32,408 nt of DNA from Euryarchaeota archaeon UBA170 (lineage in GTDB: Archaea; Thermoplasmatota; Poseidoniia; Poseidoniales; Thalassarchaeaceae), in contig DALF01000039.1 of assembly GCA_002499345.1 (NCBI GenBank), forward strand, positions 1-32,408, in the 5' to 3' direction. The first letter of the stretch is position 1; each line of letters opens with the position of its first letter. A model generated the notes under the pieces. It was not told the DNA's origin. It worked only from the letters and a program-made list of their open reading frames with translations, and ran no database searches. Below are positions 7,626 through 15,725 of the stretch, piece after piece. The translations under genes were made by a program, and so were the position numbers.

Positions 7626-8876
7626 ATGGTCGGAGATACGAGAAATATGACACAGGACTCTACAATAACACTCTCTGAAGGGCACTTGCTAGTTCCTGAA
7701 AACCCAGTAATTCACTATATCGAAGGAGATGGGATAGGAATAGATATCACTCCTGTAATGATTAAGGTTGTGGATGAAGCAGTCTCCAAGGCTTATGGGG
7801 GATCTAGGGAGATACAATGGTCTGAGGTACTAGCAGGTCAGAAGGCCTTCGATAAGACCGGTGAATGGCTACCAGAGAAGACTCTCGAGGCAATGAGAAG
7901 TGGACTGATATCTATCAAGGGCCCTCTTACCACCCCTGTAGGAGGTGGAATTAGAAGCCTCAATGTCGCACTACGTCAGAAGTTAGATCTCTTCGCTTGC
8001 GTCAGGCCAGTCAGATGGTTCGATGGCACACCAAGCCCAGTCAGAGACCCAGGAGCTGTGGATATGATAATATTCAGAGAGAACAGTGAAGACGTATATG
8101 CCGGAATAGAGTGGGAGGCAGGTAGTGCTGAGGTTCAGAAGGTAATCAGCTTCCTTCAGAATGAGATGGGAGTGGATAAGATTAGATTTCCAGAAACATC
8201 GGGCATAGGAATCAAGCCTATCAGCTCAGAGGGGACTAGCAGGATAGTACGTGCCGCCATAAGATATGCTATTGAAAATGACAAGGACTCAGTAACTCTC
8301 GTTCACAAGGGGAACATCATGAAGTTCACAGAGGGTGGTTTCAGGGACTGGGGGTATCAGCTTGCACGTGATGAGTTTGGTGCAGAGCTCCTTGATGGAG
8401 GCCCGTGGTGCTCTCTCGAGAATCCAAATACTGGTAGGACAATTACAATCAAAGATGTCATCGCAGATGCGATGCTACAACAGGTTCTTACAAGACCCAA
8501 GGAGTACGGAGTTCTCGCTACAATGAACCTCAATGGCGACTACATCTCTGATGCTTTGGCCGCACAGGTCGGAGGAATTGGAATAGCTCCTGGTGCGAAC
8601 ATAAACTACGATACAGGAATTGCAATTTTTGAGGCAACTCATGGTACTGCGCCCAAGTACACAGGTCAGGATAAGGTAAATCCTGGAAGCCTAATTCTGT
8701 CTGCAGAGATGATGCTTAGACACATGGGTTGGGAAGAAGCTGCAAATCTGATTGTCAAAGGCATGGAGGGGGCCATTTCTGCAGGAACCGTAACCTACGA
8801 CTTCGAGAGACTCATGGAGGGCGCAACACTTCTGTCCTGCTCTGGTTTTGGAGATGCACTCATATCTCATATGTGA
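7626..8876 (+). CDS. icd: NADP-dependent isocitrate dehydrogenase, bacterial type
   Basis: This TCA-cycle enzyme oxidatively decarboxylates isocitrate to 2-oxoglutarate. The protein is strikingly close to bacterial Icd throughout: VPENPVIHYIEGDGIGIDIT, KGPLTTPVGGGIRSLNVALR (substrate site with the Ser that is phosphorylated in E. coli), IFRENSEDVYAGIEW, LVHKGNIMKFTEGGF, MNLNGDYISDALAAQVGG and FEATHGTAPKYTGQDKVNPG. The Lys-Tyr after HGTAP and the Tyr/Arg of TYDFERLM are the NADP-selecting residues, so NADP is expected. ATG at 7626 gives 416 residues, the E. coli length; ATG 7647 is an alternative, and the open frame back to 7512 runs into the divergent gene without family sequence. A methyltransferase gene follows after 9 bases. 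Confidence 0.96.
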   Translation: MVGDTRNMTQDSTITLSEGHLLVPENPVIHYIEGDGIGIDITPVMIKVVDEAVSKAYGGSREIQWSEVLAGQKAFDKTGEWLPEKTLEAMRSGLISIKGPLTTPVGGGIRSLNVALRQKLDLFACVRPVRWFDGTPSPVRDPGAVDMIIFRENSEDVYAGIEWEAGSAEVQKVISFLQNEMGVDKIRFPETSGIGIKPISSEGTSRIVRAAIRYAIENDKDSVTLVHKGNIMKFTEGGFRDWGYQLARDEFGAELLDGGPWCSLENPNTGRTITIKDVIADAMLQQVLTRPKEYGVLATMNLNGDYISDALAAQVGGIGIAPGANINYDTGIAIFEATHGTAPKYTGQDKVNPGSLILSAEMMLRHMGWEEAANLIVKGMEGAISAGTVTYDFERLMEGATLLSCSGFGDALISHM

Positions 8877-8885
8877 GACGGTACA

Positions 8886-9560
8886 ATGAGAGTGATGAGT
8901 GAGAAAGAGATAGCAGAACTTAGAGATAGAATCCACTCTATGGCTAGATCTGCAGAGGCCAAAAGCGATCCGCTTGCTTGGTTCGAGGACCTCTATGAGT
9001 CATCAGAGGGCAATGTCTCAATGATTCCATGGTCAAGGGGTGATCCACATCAATTCCTAGTCGAATGGACAGAATCCAATAATCCGAAAGGAAAGGCCCT
9101 GGTAGTCGGTTCTGGTCTTGGCGAGGATGCCGCTTATCTGGCAAAGCTAGGCTGGGATGTAACAGCCTTTGACATATCTCCAACAGCGATCGAGTGGTCA
9201 TCTAGAATCCACGATGGACTCAATATTCAATGGAGAGTCGAGAATCTGCTAGATCTTCCCCAAGATTGGACAGGCCAATGGGATCTGGTAGTCGAGGTCC
9301 ATATTCTTCAAGCAATACCAGAGGAAGTCAGATACCCCGCCTCAGAAAAACTCGCACCCCTTTTAGCACTGGATGGAACGCTAATCTCCATAGGACTCTT
9401 CAACTCCTCTGGTGAGCATTCAGAGGGCCCTCCATGGCCCCTTTCGGAGACCTTCATTCGTTCGATTGGCGAAGGCCTAAATCAAATAGCACTAGAAGTA
9501 AAAAAACGTCAAGAGGATGATACCGACCGTCTTAGATATATTTCTGTTTGGAAACGCTAG
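8886..9560 (+). CDS. Class I SAM-dependent methyltransferase
   Basis: The 224-residue protein has a Rossmann-type methyltransferase fold. Motif I is ALVVGSGLGEDAAYLAKLGW (about 74-93), followed by the acidic strand VTAFDISPTAIEWS (motif II) and WDLVVEVHILQAI (motif IV region). The overall pattern, with short N-terminal helices and a WFEDLYESS segment, resembles TPMT/TehB-like small-molecule thiol or chalcogen methyltransferases; that assignment is inference. It begins 9 bases after icd and is probably co-transcribed. ATG 8895 is an alternative start three codons in. T-rich sequence follows the stop (9561-9580) and may end the transcript. Confidence 0.85.
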   Translation: MRVMSEKEIAELRDRIHSMARSAEAKSDPLAWFEDLYESSEGNVSMIPWSRGDPHQFLVEWTESNNPKGKALVVGSGLGEDAAYLAKLGWDVTAFDISPTAIEWSSRIHDGLNIQWRVENLLDLPQDWTGQWDLVVEVHILQAIPEEVRYPASEKLAPLLALDGTLISIGLFNSSGEHSEGPPWPLSETFIRSIGEGLNQIALEVKKRQEDDTDRLRYISVWKR

Positions 9561-9574
9561 GTTTTAGATTTTAT

Positions 9575-9605
9575 AGTTTAGTAAAACAAACTCGGTGTAG
9601 TAAAA
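9575..9605 (+). promoter_or_regulatory. Repeated elements upstream of the beta-oxidation operon
   Basis: TAGTAAAA occurs twice in direct orientation, at 9579-9586 and 9598-9605, 19 bases apart (about two helical turns). The first copy is embedded in an inverted repeat, AGTTT-N8-AAACT (9575-9592). The elements sit just upstream of the TATA-like box of the thiolase gene, the usual place for an archaeal activator or repressor. Possible operator for a fatty-acid-responsive regulator (inference). Confidence 0.4.
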
Positions 9606-9615
9606 ATTACCTTCG

Positions 9616-9627
9616 GTTTTAATTATT
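9616..9627 (+). promoter_or_regulatory. TATA-like box of the beta-oxidation operon (probably leaderless)
   Basis: GTTTTAATTATT lies about 20-26 bases before the first ATG (9642) of the thiolase gene. With the archaeal spacing of roughly 25 bases, transcription would start at or next to the start codon, and no ribosome binding site is seen, so a leaderless mRNA is expected. Confidence 0.5.
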
Positions 9628-9641
9628 CCACCCGCCTATGG

Positions 9642-10781
9642 ATGATTATGCCCGCAGTTATAGCCGGATACGCCAGATCTCCCTTCACACCATCGAAGCG
9701 GGGCGCTCTAGCCAGAACAAGACCAGATGACATAGCCGCGACAGTCATAGACGGATTAATCGAAGAAACAGGTGTAGATCCCTCGTTAATTGAAGATCTA
9801 ATCGTAGGTACGGCCTTCCCAGAAGCAGAGCAGGGTTTCAACGTAGCCAGGATGATAACTTTCTTGACGAATCTTCCCGATACAGTACCTGGAGTCACAA
9901 TCAACCGATTCTGTGGATCATCAATGCAGGCCATACATGATGCCGTAGGCAGAATATCCATGGGAGCAGGAGACGCATTCATAGCAGGGGGAATTGAGTC
10001 TATGACCCGAATTCCAATGACTGGATATAATCCAATGCCCAATCCAAGGCTGGGCTCTGAATATCCAGAAGCATTCACCTCCATGGGAATTACAGCAGAG
10101 AATCTTGCTCAGAAATACGGTATCACCAGAGCGAGCCAAGAAGAGTTTGCCGTGAAGAGCCAATCCAAGGCATCTAAGGCGGCCGATAGTGGAGCATTAT
10201 CCGGAGAGATTGTACCCATAGAAACAGATTCAGGTACTGTCTCTGAAGACGGATGTATAAGATCGGGTACAGACGCAACCACTCTTTCAGGACTCCGGCC
10301 CGCATTCCTCTCAGAAGGTACCGTGACAGCAGGCACATCATCCCCTCTCACAGACGGAGCCGCATTCGTTCTCGTGTGCTCCGAGGAATTCGCAGAGAAG
10401 AATGGTCTCAAGCCACTTGCTAGGATAGTAAGTACCGCGGTTACGGGATGCCCTCCCGAAATCATGGGTATAGGGCCCGTCGAAGCTACAAAGAAAGCCC
10501 TGTCTAGAGCAGGACTTTCAATCGAAGATCTAGGTATAATCGAGTTGAACGAGGCGTTTGCCGCACAGTCATTAGCTGTAATAGAGGAACTTGGACTGGA
10601 TCTGGAAAAAGTCAACATAGAGGGAGGGGCGATAGCACTCGGTCACCCTCTGGGTGCTAGCGGGGCCAGAATAACAGGGAAAGCCGCACAGCTGATGAGT
10701 AAGAACAATGCAAAACACGCACTAGCTACAATGTGCGTTGGTGGCGGGCAAGGCATTGCCACCGTACTTGAAAAAATCTAG
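9642..10781 (+). CDS. fadA: Acetyl-CoA acyltransferase (3-ketoacyl-CoA thiolase)
   Basis: Degradative thiolases cleave 3-ketoacyl-CoA with CoA, releasing acetyl-CoA. The 379-residue protein shows the full family set: NRFCGSSMQAIHDAV with acylated Cys91, the NEAFAAQS loop, GHPLGASGARITGKA with the catalytic His, and CVGGGQGIATV with the second catalytic Cys near the C-terminus. First gene of a six-gene operon; the fused dehydrogenase/hydratase gene follows closely. Two starts are possible, ATG 9642 and ATG 9648, both consistent with a leaderless message. Operon partners favour a role in beta-oxidation over biosynthetic acetoacetyl-CoA formation. The gene symbol is by function; the family is bacterial-like. 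Confidence 0.95.
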   Translation: MIMPAVIAGYARSPFTPSKRGALARTRPDDIAATVIDGLIEETGVDPSLIEDLIVGTAFPEAEQGFNVARMITFLTNLPDTVPGVTINRFCGSSMQAIHDAVGRISMGAGDAFIAGGIESMTRIPMTGYNPMPNPRLGSEYPEAFTSMGITAENLAQKYGITRASQEEFAVKSQSKASKAADSGALSGEIVPIETDSGTVSEDGCIRSGTDATTLSGLRPAFLSEGTVTAGTSSPLTDGAAFVLVCSEEFAEKNGLKPLARIVSTAVTGCPPEIMGIGPVEATKKALSRAGLSIEDLGIIELNEAFAAQSLAVIEELGLDLEKVNIEGGAIALGHPLGASGARITGKAAQLMSKNNAKHALATMCVGGGQGIATVLEKI

Positions 10782-10790
10782 GTGGGAAGA

Positions 10791-13130
10791 ATGTCAGGAA
10801 CAATCCAGAAGGTTGCCGTCATAGGCAGTGGGGTCATGGGTGCCGGAATAGCCGCTCACTGTGCTAATGCTGGTTGTGAGGTACTTCTTCTTGACATTGT
10901 GCCAACCGGTAATCAAGATAGGAGCGCTCTAGCTCGAAACGCCATTCAGAAGATGCACAAATCAAACCCAGAGATGTTAATGCACAAGAGAAACTCTAGG
11001 AGAATAACACCTGGAAATGTAGAGGACGATCTTGAACAACTGAAGGACTTCGATTGGGTGGTGGAGGTGATTATTGAGAACCTAGATATCAAGAGGAACC
11101 TGTACGCAAAACTGTCAAAACACATAGGTCCAAACACTATTCTCTCATCAAACACCTCTACTCTTCCAAGATCAGAACTCATTGCTGAACTCTCTAGTGA
11201 TGTCGCATCTAGATTTCTCATTACCCATTTCTTTAACCCTCCACGATACCTTCCCTTGTTGGAAGTAGTAACATCCTCAGAGGTTGATGAAGCGACCGTA
11301 CAGAGATTCTGCGAATTCGCCGATTTGAAATTAGGAAAGAGGGTAACAATGTGTAATGATAGGCCCGGCTTCATAGGCAACAGACTCGGTATTTACTTCA
11401 TTCAAAGGGCATTCAAAGCCACTCTTGACCATGGTCTTTCAGTAGAGCAAGCCGATGCCATGCTGGGCAGACCTATAGGACTGCCAAAGACAGCCGTTTT
11501 CGCTCTTATGGACCTGGTTGGTATTGACTTAATCCCACACGTTACTGAGAGCCTCCTTTCCCATCTTCCGGAAGATGACCCCTTCCATCTAATAGCCGGT
11601 ACTGGCGAGGAGATAGTCCTATCAATGATCGACGAGGGATACACCGGGAGAAAAGGAAAAGGGGGATTCTACAGGCTAAATAGAGATGGAGGGAAGAAGG
11701 TCAAGGAGGCTAGGAATCTTACCACAGGGGAGTATCGAAAAGCCAATCGAAAGGCCGCCTTCCCATCCGCTAAGATGGGTAAGAGAGGAATATCTTCTTT
11801 GATTGACTGTGATGACGATGGTGCGAGATTCGTTTCAGAAGTTTTGCTAGACTCACTGTCCTATGCGGCCTATATCGTACCTGACGTCAGTGAGGATATT
11901 TACTCGATTGACGGTGCGATGAAAGTTGGCTATAACTGGAAGAAAGGACCGTTCGAGATGATGGACTCAATAGGGCCTTCATCTATGGTAGAAAGACTCC
12001 AAGCCATGGGCAGGGACGTCCCTAGCTTCCTCTCTCTGGCCGCTGAGAAAGGGTCATTCTACGGCCTAGAGGATGGTGAGATTACCAGACTTTCTCCAGA
12101 TGGAGAAATGGTTGTGATAGAACGTTCAGAGGAGACCCTTAATGTCGCTGACTTGAGAAGAAGAGGCAAACCCCTCAAGAGAAACGGGTCAGCTAGTATC
12201 TGGGATACAGGAGACGGTGTTCTCCTGGTCGAGTATCATACCAAGATGAATGCAATGGATCCAATGAATATGGAGATGCTACTCAACGCAGTCGATTTAG
12301 CTGAATCTGGCGAGTATAAAGGAATAGTTATCGGAAATGATGCTACGAATTTTTGTGCGGGTGCTAACCTCGGTCTCGCACTCTTCGCTGCCAACCTAGC
12401 GGCATGGAAAGACCTTGAGGACTTCATTGGACTAGGTCAAGATACATATCAAACCCTGAAGTACTGCGAAGTTCCAGTTGTGGCCGCCTCCGCTGGTCTC
12501 TGTCTAGGCGGAGGCGCTGAGGTCCTGATGCATTGCGATGCAGTCCAAGCACATAGTGAGTCATATGTCGGCCTTGTAGAGGTTGGAGTCGGAATCATCC
12601 CAGCATGGGGAGGTTGCAAGGAACTCCTTGGCAGGCTGGTGGATTTCGGGCTCGTCACCAATGGCCCTATGGGTGCAGTAATGAAAGCCTTCGAAACTAT
12701 TGGTACCGCACAAGTAGCCAAATCGGCCGAACAAGCCAGGTCAATGGGTTTCCTAGGGCCAAACGATGGAATAACCATGAACAGAGATAGGCTAATAGCA
12801 GATGCGAAAGGAAAGGTATTACAACTTTCTGAAAATTACTCTCCTCCAGAACCAAGGACATACGAGCTCCCCGGACCAACTGGAATGGCCGCACTGAACC
12901 TAGCACTAAACGATCTAGCCCTATCGGGCCAAGCCACTCCTCATGATGTAGTAGTGGCAACATCTCTGGCCAAGATTCTGACTGGAGGGGATACGGATAT
13001 CACCACATCCATCGAGGAAGACGATATTCTCTCAATGGAGAAGGACGCCATAGCTAATCTGGGAAGAAACACAGATACTCTGGCCCGTATGCAACACATG
13101 CTTGAGACAGGGAAGCCATTGAGGAATTGA
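10791..13130 (+). CDS. Fused 3-hydroxyacyl-CoA dehydrogenase / enoyl-CoA hydratase
   Basis: This bifunctional enzyme hydrates enoyl-CoA and oxidises the 3-hydroxyacyl-CoA. The 779-residue protein has the dehydrogenase first: NAD-binding VAVIGSGVMGAGIAAHCANA (about 8-27), catalytic ITHFFNPPRYLPLLEVV, and the C-terminal dehydrogenase region DRPGFIGNRLGIYF. A second dehydrogenase-like C-terminal segment lies about 340-440. The hydratase follows at about 470-690: FCAGANLGLALFAAN (oxyanion hole), GLCLGGGAEVLMHCD and GLVEVGVGIIPAWGG, with both catalytic Glu positions filled. Dehydrogenase-before-hydratase order matches archaeal Metallosphaera-type and Bacillus FadN-type fusions, the reverse of E. 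coli FadB. The start is ATG 10791 with GGTGGGA upstream; GTG 10782 abuts the thiolase stop. Confidence 0.95.
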   Translation: MSGTIQKVAVIGSGVMGAGIAAHCANAGCEVLLLDIVPTGNQDRSALARNAIQKMHKSNPEMLMHKRNSRRITPGNVEDDLEQLKDFDWVVEVIIENLDIKRNLYAKLSKHIGPNTILSSNTSTLPRSELIAELSSDVASRFLITHFFNPPRYLPLLEVVTSSEVDEATVQRFCEFADLKLGKRVTMCNDRPGFIGNRLGIYFIQRAFKATLDHGLSVEQADAMLGRPIGLPKTAVFALMDLVGIDLIPHVTESLLSHLPEDDPFHLIAGTGEEIVLSMIDEGYTGRKGKGGFYRLNRDGGKKVKEARNLTTGEYRKANRKAAFPSAKMGKRGISSLIDCDDDGARFVSEVLLDSLSYAAYIVPDVSEDIYSIDGAMKVGYNWKKGPFEMMDSIGPSSMVERLQAMGRDVPSFLSLAAEKGSFYGLEDGEITRLSPDGEMVVIERSEETLNVADLRRRGKPLKRNGSASIWDTGDGVLLVEYHTKMNAMDPMNMEMLLNAVDLAESGEYKGIVIGNDATNFCAGANLGLALFAANLAAWKDLEDFIGLGQDTYQTLKYCEVPVVAASAGLCLGGGAEVLMHCDAVQAHSESYVGLVEVGVGIIPAWGGCKELLGRLVDFGLVTNGPMGAVMKAFETIGTAQVAKSAEQARSMGFLGPNDGITMNRDRLIADAKGKVLQLSENYSPPEPRTYELPGPTGMAALNLALNDLALSGQATPHDVVVATSLAKILTGGDTDITTSIEEDDILSMEKDAIANLGRNTDTLARMQHMLETGKPLRN

Positions 13131-13139
13131 GGTGAGAAA

Positions 13140-14942
13140 ATGGTAGAATACAATGCACCAATCAGAGACTATGACTTTCTATTCAATGAGATGTTCGATG
13201 CTATTCCGATAGCCCAAAGATTAGGCTATGACTTCGATTCCGACTTTTTTTCCATGCTCACAGAGGGATGGGCGGATCATACAAAGGAAGTCTGGCTTCC
13301 AATCAATCAGCTAGGAGATAGAGAGGGATTGAAATTCAATGATGGTAATATTTCCATGCCTACTGAATTCAAATCGGCCTACAAAAAAAGCAAGGAAGGG
13401 GGCTGGCTTTCCACCGCATGTAGACCAGAACATGGTGGAATGGGGGTTCCAGTATTCTTCCAAGCAGTAACGTGGGCTGAAATAGGAACTTCCACTAATA
13501 TGGCAATGAGCGTTCTACCAGCTCTAACTCTGGGAGTTTATGACGTTCTAATAGAGCATGGAGAAAACAGTCTTGTCGACTATTTCGCAACACATCTAGC
13601 ATCAGGAGATTGGTCTGGAACTATGTGCCTTACAGAGCCCCATGCAGGGACAGATCTAGGAATAATATCAACTAAGGCCATACCTCAAGACGACGGAACA
13701 TACAGGGTCACAGGAACCAAGATCTTCATCACATATGGAGAGCACGATATGACTGAGAACATAGTCCATCTGGTCTTAGCCAAGACGCCAGACGCTCCAG
13801 AGGGGACCAAGGGAATCTCTATGTTCCTCGTCCCCAAGTTTCTCCCATCGGATTGGAAATCAGGGGACCTAGAAGGAATCTCTCATGACATATGTCCTGA
13901 ACATAACGGTGTAACCTGCTCTGGTAGCGAGGAGAAGATGGGAATCCACGCATCTCCAACGTGCGTAATGAATTTCGATGATAGCGTCGGATGGAGGGTT
14001 GGTGAACTAAACACTGGAATGGCATTGATGTTCCAGATGATGAATCAGGAAAGACTTGCCACGGGCATGATGGGACTCGGACTAGCTGAGATAGCATATC
14101 AGAACTCATTAGCATGGGCCAAGGATAGGCGTCAAGGCAGGGACCTTAGGGGTCCTCAAGATCCAAACGAGGTCGCTGACAATATTCTGGTACATCCTGA
14201 TGTTCGAAGAATGCTTCTTGAAGCTAAGGTAAACAACGAAGGATGTAGAGCATTGGCAGCTTGGACCGGTATCCTACTCGATCAAATGCACAGTGATGAT
14301 CCTAAAGAAGCCGAATACGCAACATCACTAGTAGCTCTGTTTACTCCGATTGTCAAGGCCCATTTCACCGATGTTGCATGTGAGACAGCGAGTACGTGCA
14401 TGCAAGTAATGGGGGGGGCCGGCTACTGTACTGAATATGGGGTCGAGCAATTTTACAGAGATGTTAGGATTTCTAAGATATGGGAAGGGACTAACGGAAT
14501 ACAAGCTCTCGACCTGGCAGGAAGAAAAATAACTCAGAATATGGGCAAGAATCTACGTCATCTGATGTGGCCTCTCACAGAATTTATTGAAGAAAACAAG
14601 GATATTCCAGAAATGTCCGAGTTCAACAAGCCATTACATCAAGGTGTTCGTGGCCTTCAACAATTAACTCTCTTGATGATAGCGGAAGGTCAGGCCAACC
14701 CTCACTTCTTGGCAGCAGGTGCGACAGATTACTGTCGATATTTTGGAAATATATTATTGGCGTACATGTGGGCAAAGATGGCAAAGATTTCCATTGAAAA
14801 GAGAGGTGATCCGTTCTACGATGCCAAACTAGCCAGTGCTCGATTTTTCTTCAAGAGAATATTCCCTGAGACCGTCAGTCTCGCGGCCAAGATTCAATCA
14901 GGACACAAATCAGTCATGGAATTCCCAATGGAGATGTTTTGA
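13140..14942 (+). CDS. Acyl-CoA dehydrogenase (long, about 600-residue type)
   Basis: This FAD enzyme introduces the first double bond of beta-oxidation. Motifs: MCLTEPHAGTDLGIIST (about 162-178, FAD/substrate site), TGTKIFITYGEHDMTENIVH, ERLATGMMGLGLAEIAYQNS, QVMGGAGYCTEYGVEQFYRD and SKIWEGTNGIQALDLAGRK with Glu449 as the probable catalytic base. About 130 extra residues at the C-terminus mark the long subgroup common in bacteria. ATG 13140 is preceded by GGTGA with a four-base spacer. The TGA stop overlaps the ATG of the next gene (TGATG). Electron-transfer flavoprotein genes are not in the window. Confidence 0.95.
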   Translation: MVEYNAPIRDYDFLFNEMFDAIPIAQRLGYDFDSDFFSMLTEGWADHTKEVWLPINQLGDREGLKFNDGNISMPTEFKSAYKKSKEGGWLSTACRPEHGGMGVPVFFQAVTWAEIGTSTNMAMSVLPALTLGVYDVLIEHGENSLVDYFATHLASGDWSGTMCLTEPHAGTDLGIISTKAIPQDDGTYRVTGTKIFITYGEHDMTENIVHLVLAKTPDAPEGTKGISMFLVPKFLPSDWKSGDLEGISHDICPEHNGVTCSGSEEKMGIHASPTCVMNFDDSVGWRVGELNTGMALMFQMMNQERLATGMMGLGLAEIAYQNSLAWAKDRRQGRDLRGPQDPNEVADNILVHPDVRRMLLEAKVNNEGCRALAAWTGILLDQMHSDDPKEAEYATSLVALFTPIVKAHFTDVACETASTCMQVMGGAGYCTEYGVEQFYRDVRISKIWEGTNGIQALDLAGRKITQNMGKNLRHLMWPLTEFIEENKDIPEMSEFNKPLHQGVRGLQQLTLLMIAEGQANPHFLAAGATDYCRYFGNILLAYMWAKMAKISIEKRGDPFYDAKLASARFFFKRIFPETVSLAAKIQSGHKSVMEFPMEMF

Positions 14943-15208
14943 TGGGGGAGAAGGCAGGACAGGCCCTCAAGATGAAATTTAAGAGAGCCTCAAAGAAGGT
15001 CTGGGCCCTAACCGAGAGGCCATCCAACGAACAGCTTCTCGAACTATACGCTCTTTACAAGCAGGCTACTGAAGGAGATTGTCAAGGGAAGGCCAGAGGA
15101 GGACTCAAAGAGAGGGCCAAGTGGAAGTCTTGGAATGCAATTACCGGAATTTCTCAAGTAGATGCTATGGAGAGATATTGCTCTATTGTAGATGAATTAG
15201 GCGGATAA
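14942..15208 (+). CDS. Acyl-CoA-binding protein (ACBP)
   Basis: ACBP is a four-helix cytosolic protein that binds medium and long acyl-CoA and buffers or delivers it. The 88 residues match the usual 86-90. LLELYALYKQATEGD and RAKWKSWNAITGIS are the family signatures. The ligand residues known from bovine ACBP (Tyr28, Tyr31, Lys32, Lys54, Tyr73) appear as Tyr36, Tyr39, Lys40, Lys60 and Tyr79. The start is ATG 14942, overlapping the acyl-CoA dehydrogenase stop by one base (TGATG), which implies translational coupling; TTG 14939 is less likely. ACBP is common in eukaryotes and patchy in prokaryotes, so its place inside an archaeal beta-oxidation operon is notable. Confidence 0.93.
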   Translation: MGEKAGQALKMKFKRASKKVWALTERPSNEQLLELYALYKQATEGDCQGKARGGLKERAKWKSWNAITGISQVDAMERYCSIVDELGG

Positions 15209-15211
15209 TGA

Positions 15212-15216
15212 GGTGA
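15212..15216 (+). promoter_or_regulatory. Ribosome binding site pointing at a non-canonical start (GTT 15221)
   Basis: GAGGTGAT here is the best RBS of the operon. The strict GGTGA-N4-start spacing seen elsewhere puts the start at 15221, which is GTT and in frame with the hotdog protein. No ATG, GTG or TTG occurs in that frame before 15296. Confidence 0.5.
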
Positions 15217-15295
15217 TTGGGTTCCAATAGACGACATCAAACTGTCAAGGGAGTACAAGTCTCTCAAAGGAAGAGTCAGATTCAGATTTTTTACG

Positions 15296-15721
15296 GTGCT
15301 AACAATGCCGGCAGCTTGGTTTGCCGGTCTACGATTGGACAACATAGATGACCATGAATGCTCTACTTCTCTGCCAGGAGGATGGAGGACACAGAATCCA
15401 TTCAAGACAATGTATTGGGCAGTCCAAGGAATGGGTGCAGAATTAGCTACTGGAGCTGTGCCCTTTGCAATATCTAGATCCATGTCCGAGAAGCTAAGAA
15501 TGTTCGTCGTTGGAACCGAAGCAAAGTTTGTCAAGAGAGCCAAGGGGAGAATCAAATTCACATGCGACGAGATAATGAAGGCCCGCGATGCTATAGAGGA
15601 GAGCATGGAAACTGGAGAATCGATTGAGATTGATTTACATTCAGTAGGTAGAGATAATTCGGGTGAAGTAGTTTCAGAATGGATTTTCAGGTGGAACTTC
15701 CTCGTAATAGAAAGGTCGTGA
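15296..15721 (+). CDS. Hotdog-fold protein, DUF4442/thioesterase-like
   Basis: The protein resembles the DUF4442 branch of the hotdog thioesterase superfamily: FAGLRLDNIDDHECSTSLPG, NPFKTMYWAVQGMGAELATG (the long central helix after the Asn-Pro turn) and, near the end, VVSEWIFRWNFLVIER. Such proteins hydrolyse acyl-CoA thioesters, and the operon fits that job. The first usual start in frame is GTG 15296 (141 residues; ATG 15305 is next), but neither has an RBS. The frame stays open back to the TGA at 15209, and family-like sequence (SREYKSLKGRVRFRFFTVLT) continues upstream. The RBS at 15212 would start translation at GTT 15221, giving 166 residues. The coordinates given are therefore the minimum extent. 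Confidence 0.8.
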   Translation: MLTMPAAWFAGLRLDNIDDHECSTSLPGGWRTQNPFKTMYWAVQGMGAELATGAVPFAISRSMSEKLRMFVVGTEAKFVKRAKGRIKFTCDEIMKARDAIEESMETGESIEIDLHSVGRDNSGEVVSEWIFRWNFLVIERS

Positions 15722-15725
15722 GAAA

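Noticed and set aside
9623..10084. Open frame of 153 codons antisense to the thiolase gene (and another at 10109-10618)
   Set aside because: Both lie opposite a fully supported thiolase with intact catalytic motifs; the encoded sequences are low-complexity Ser/Ala/Pro-rich shadows with no RBS or family resemblance.
15154..15606. 150-codon minus-strand frame over the ACBP/hotdog genes
   Set aside because: It overlaps two coding regions in the operon and shows no recognisable motif; it does not explain the missing start of the hotdog gene.
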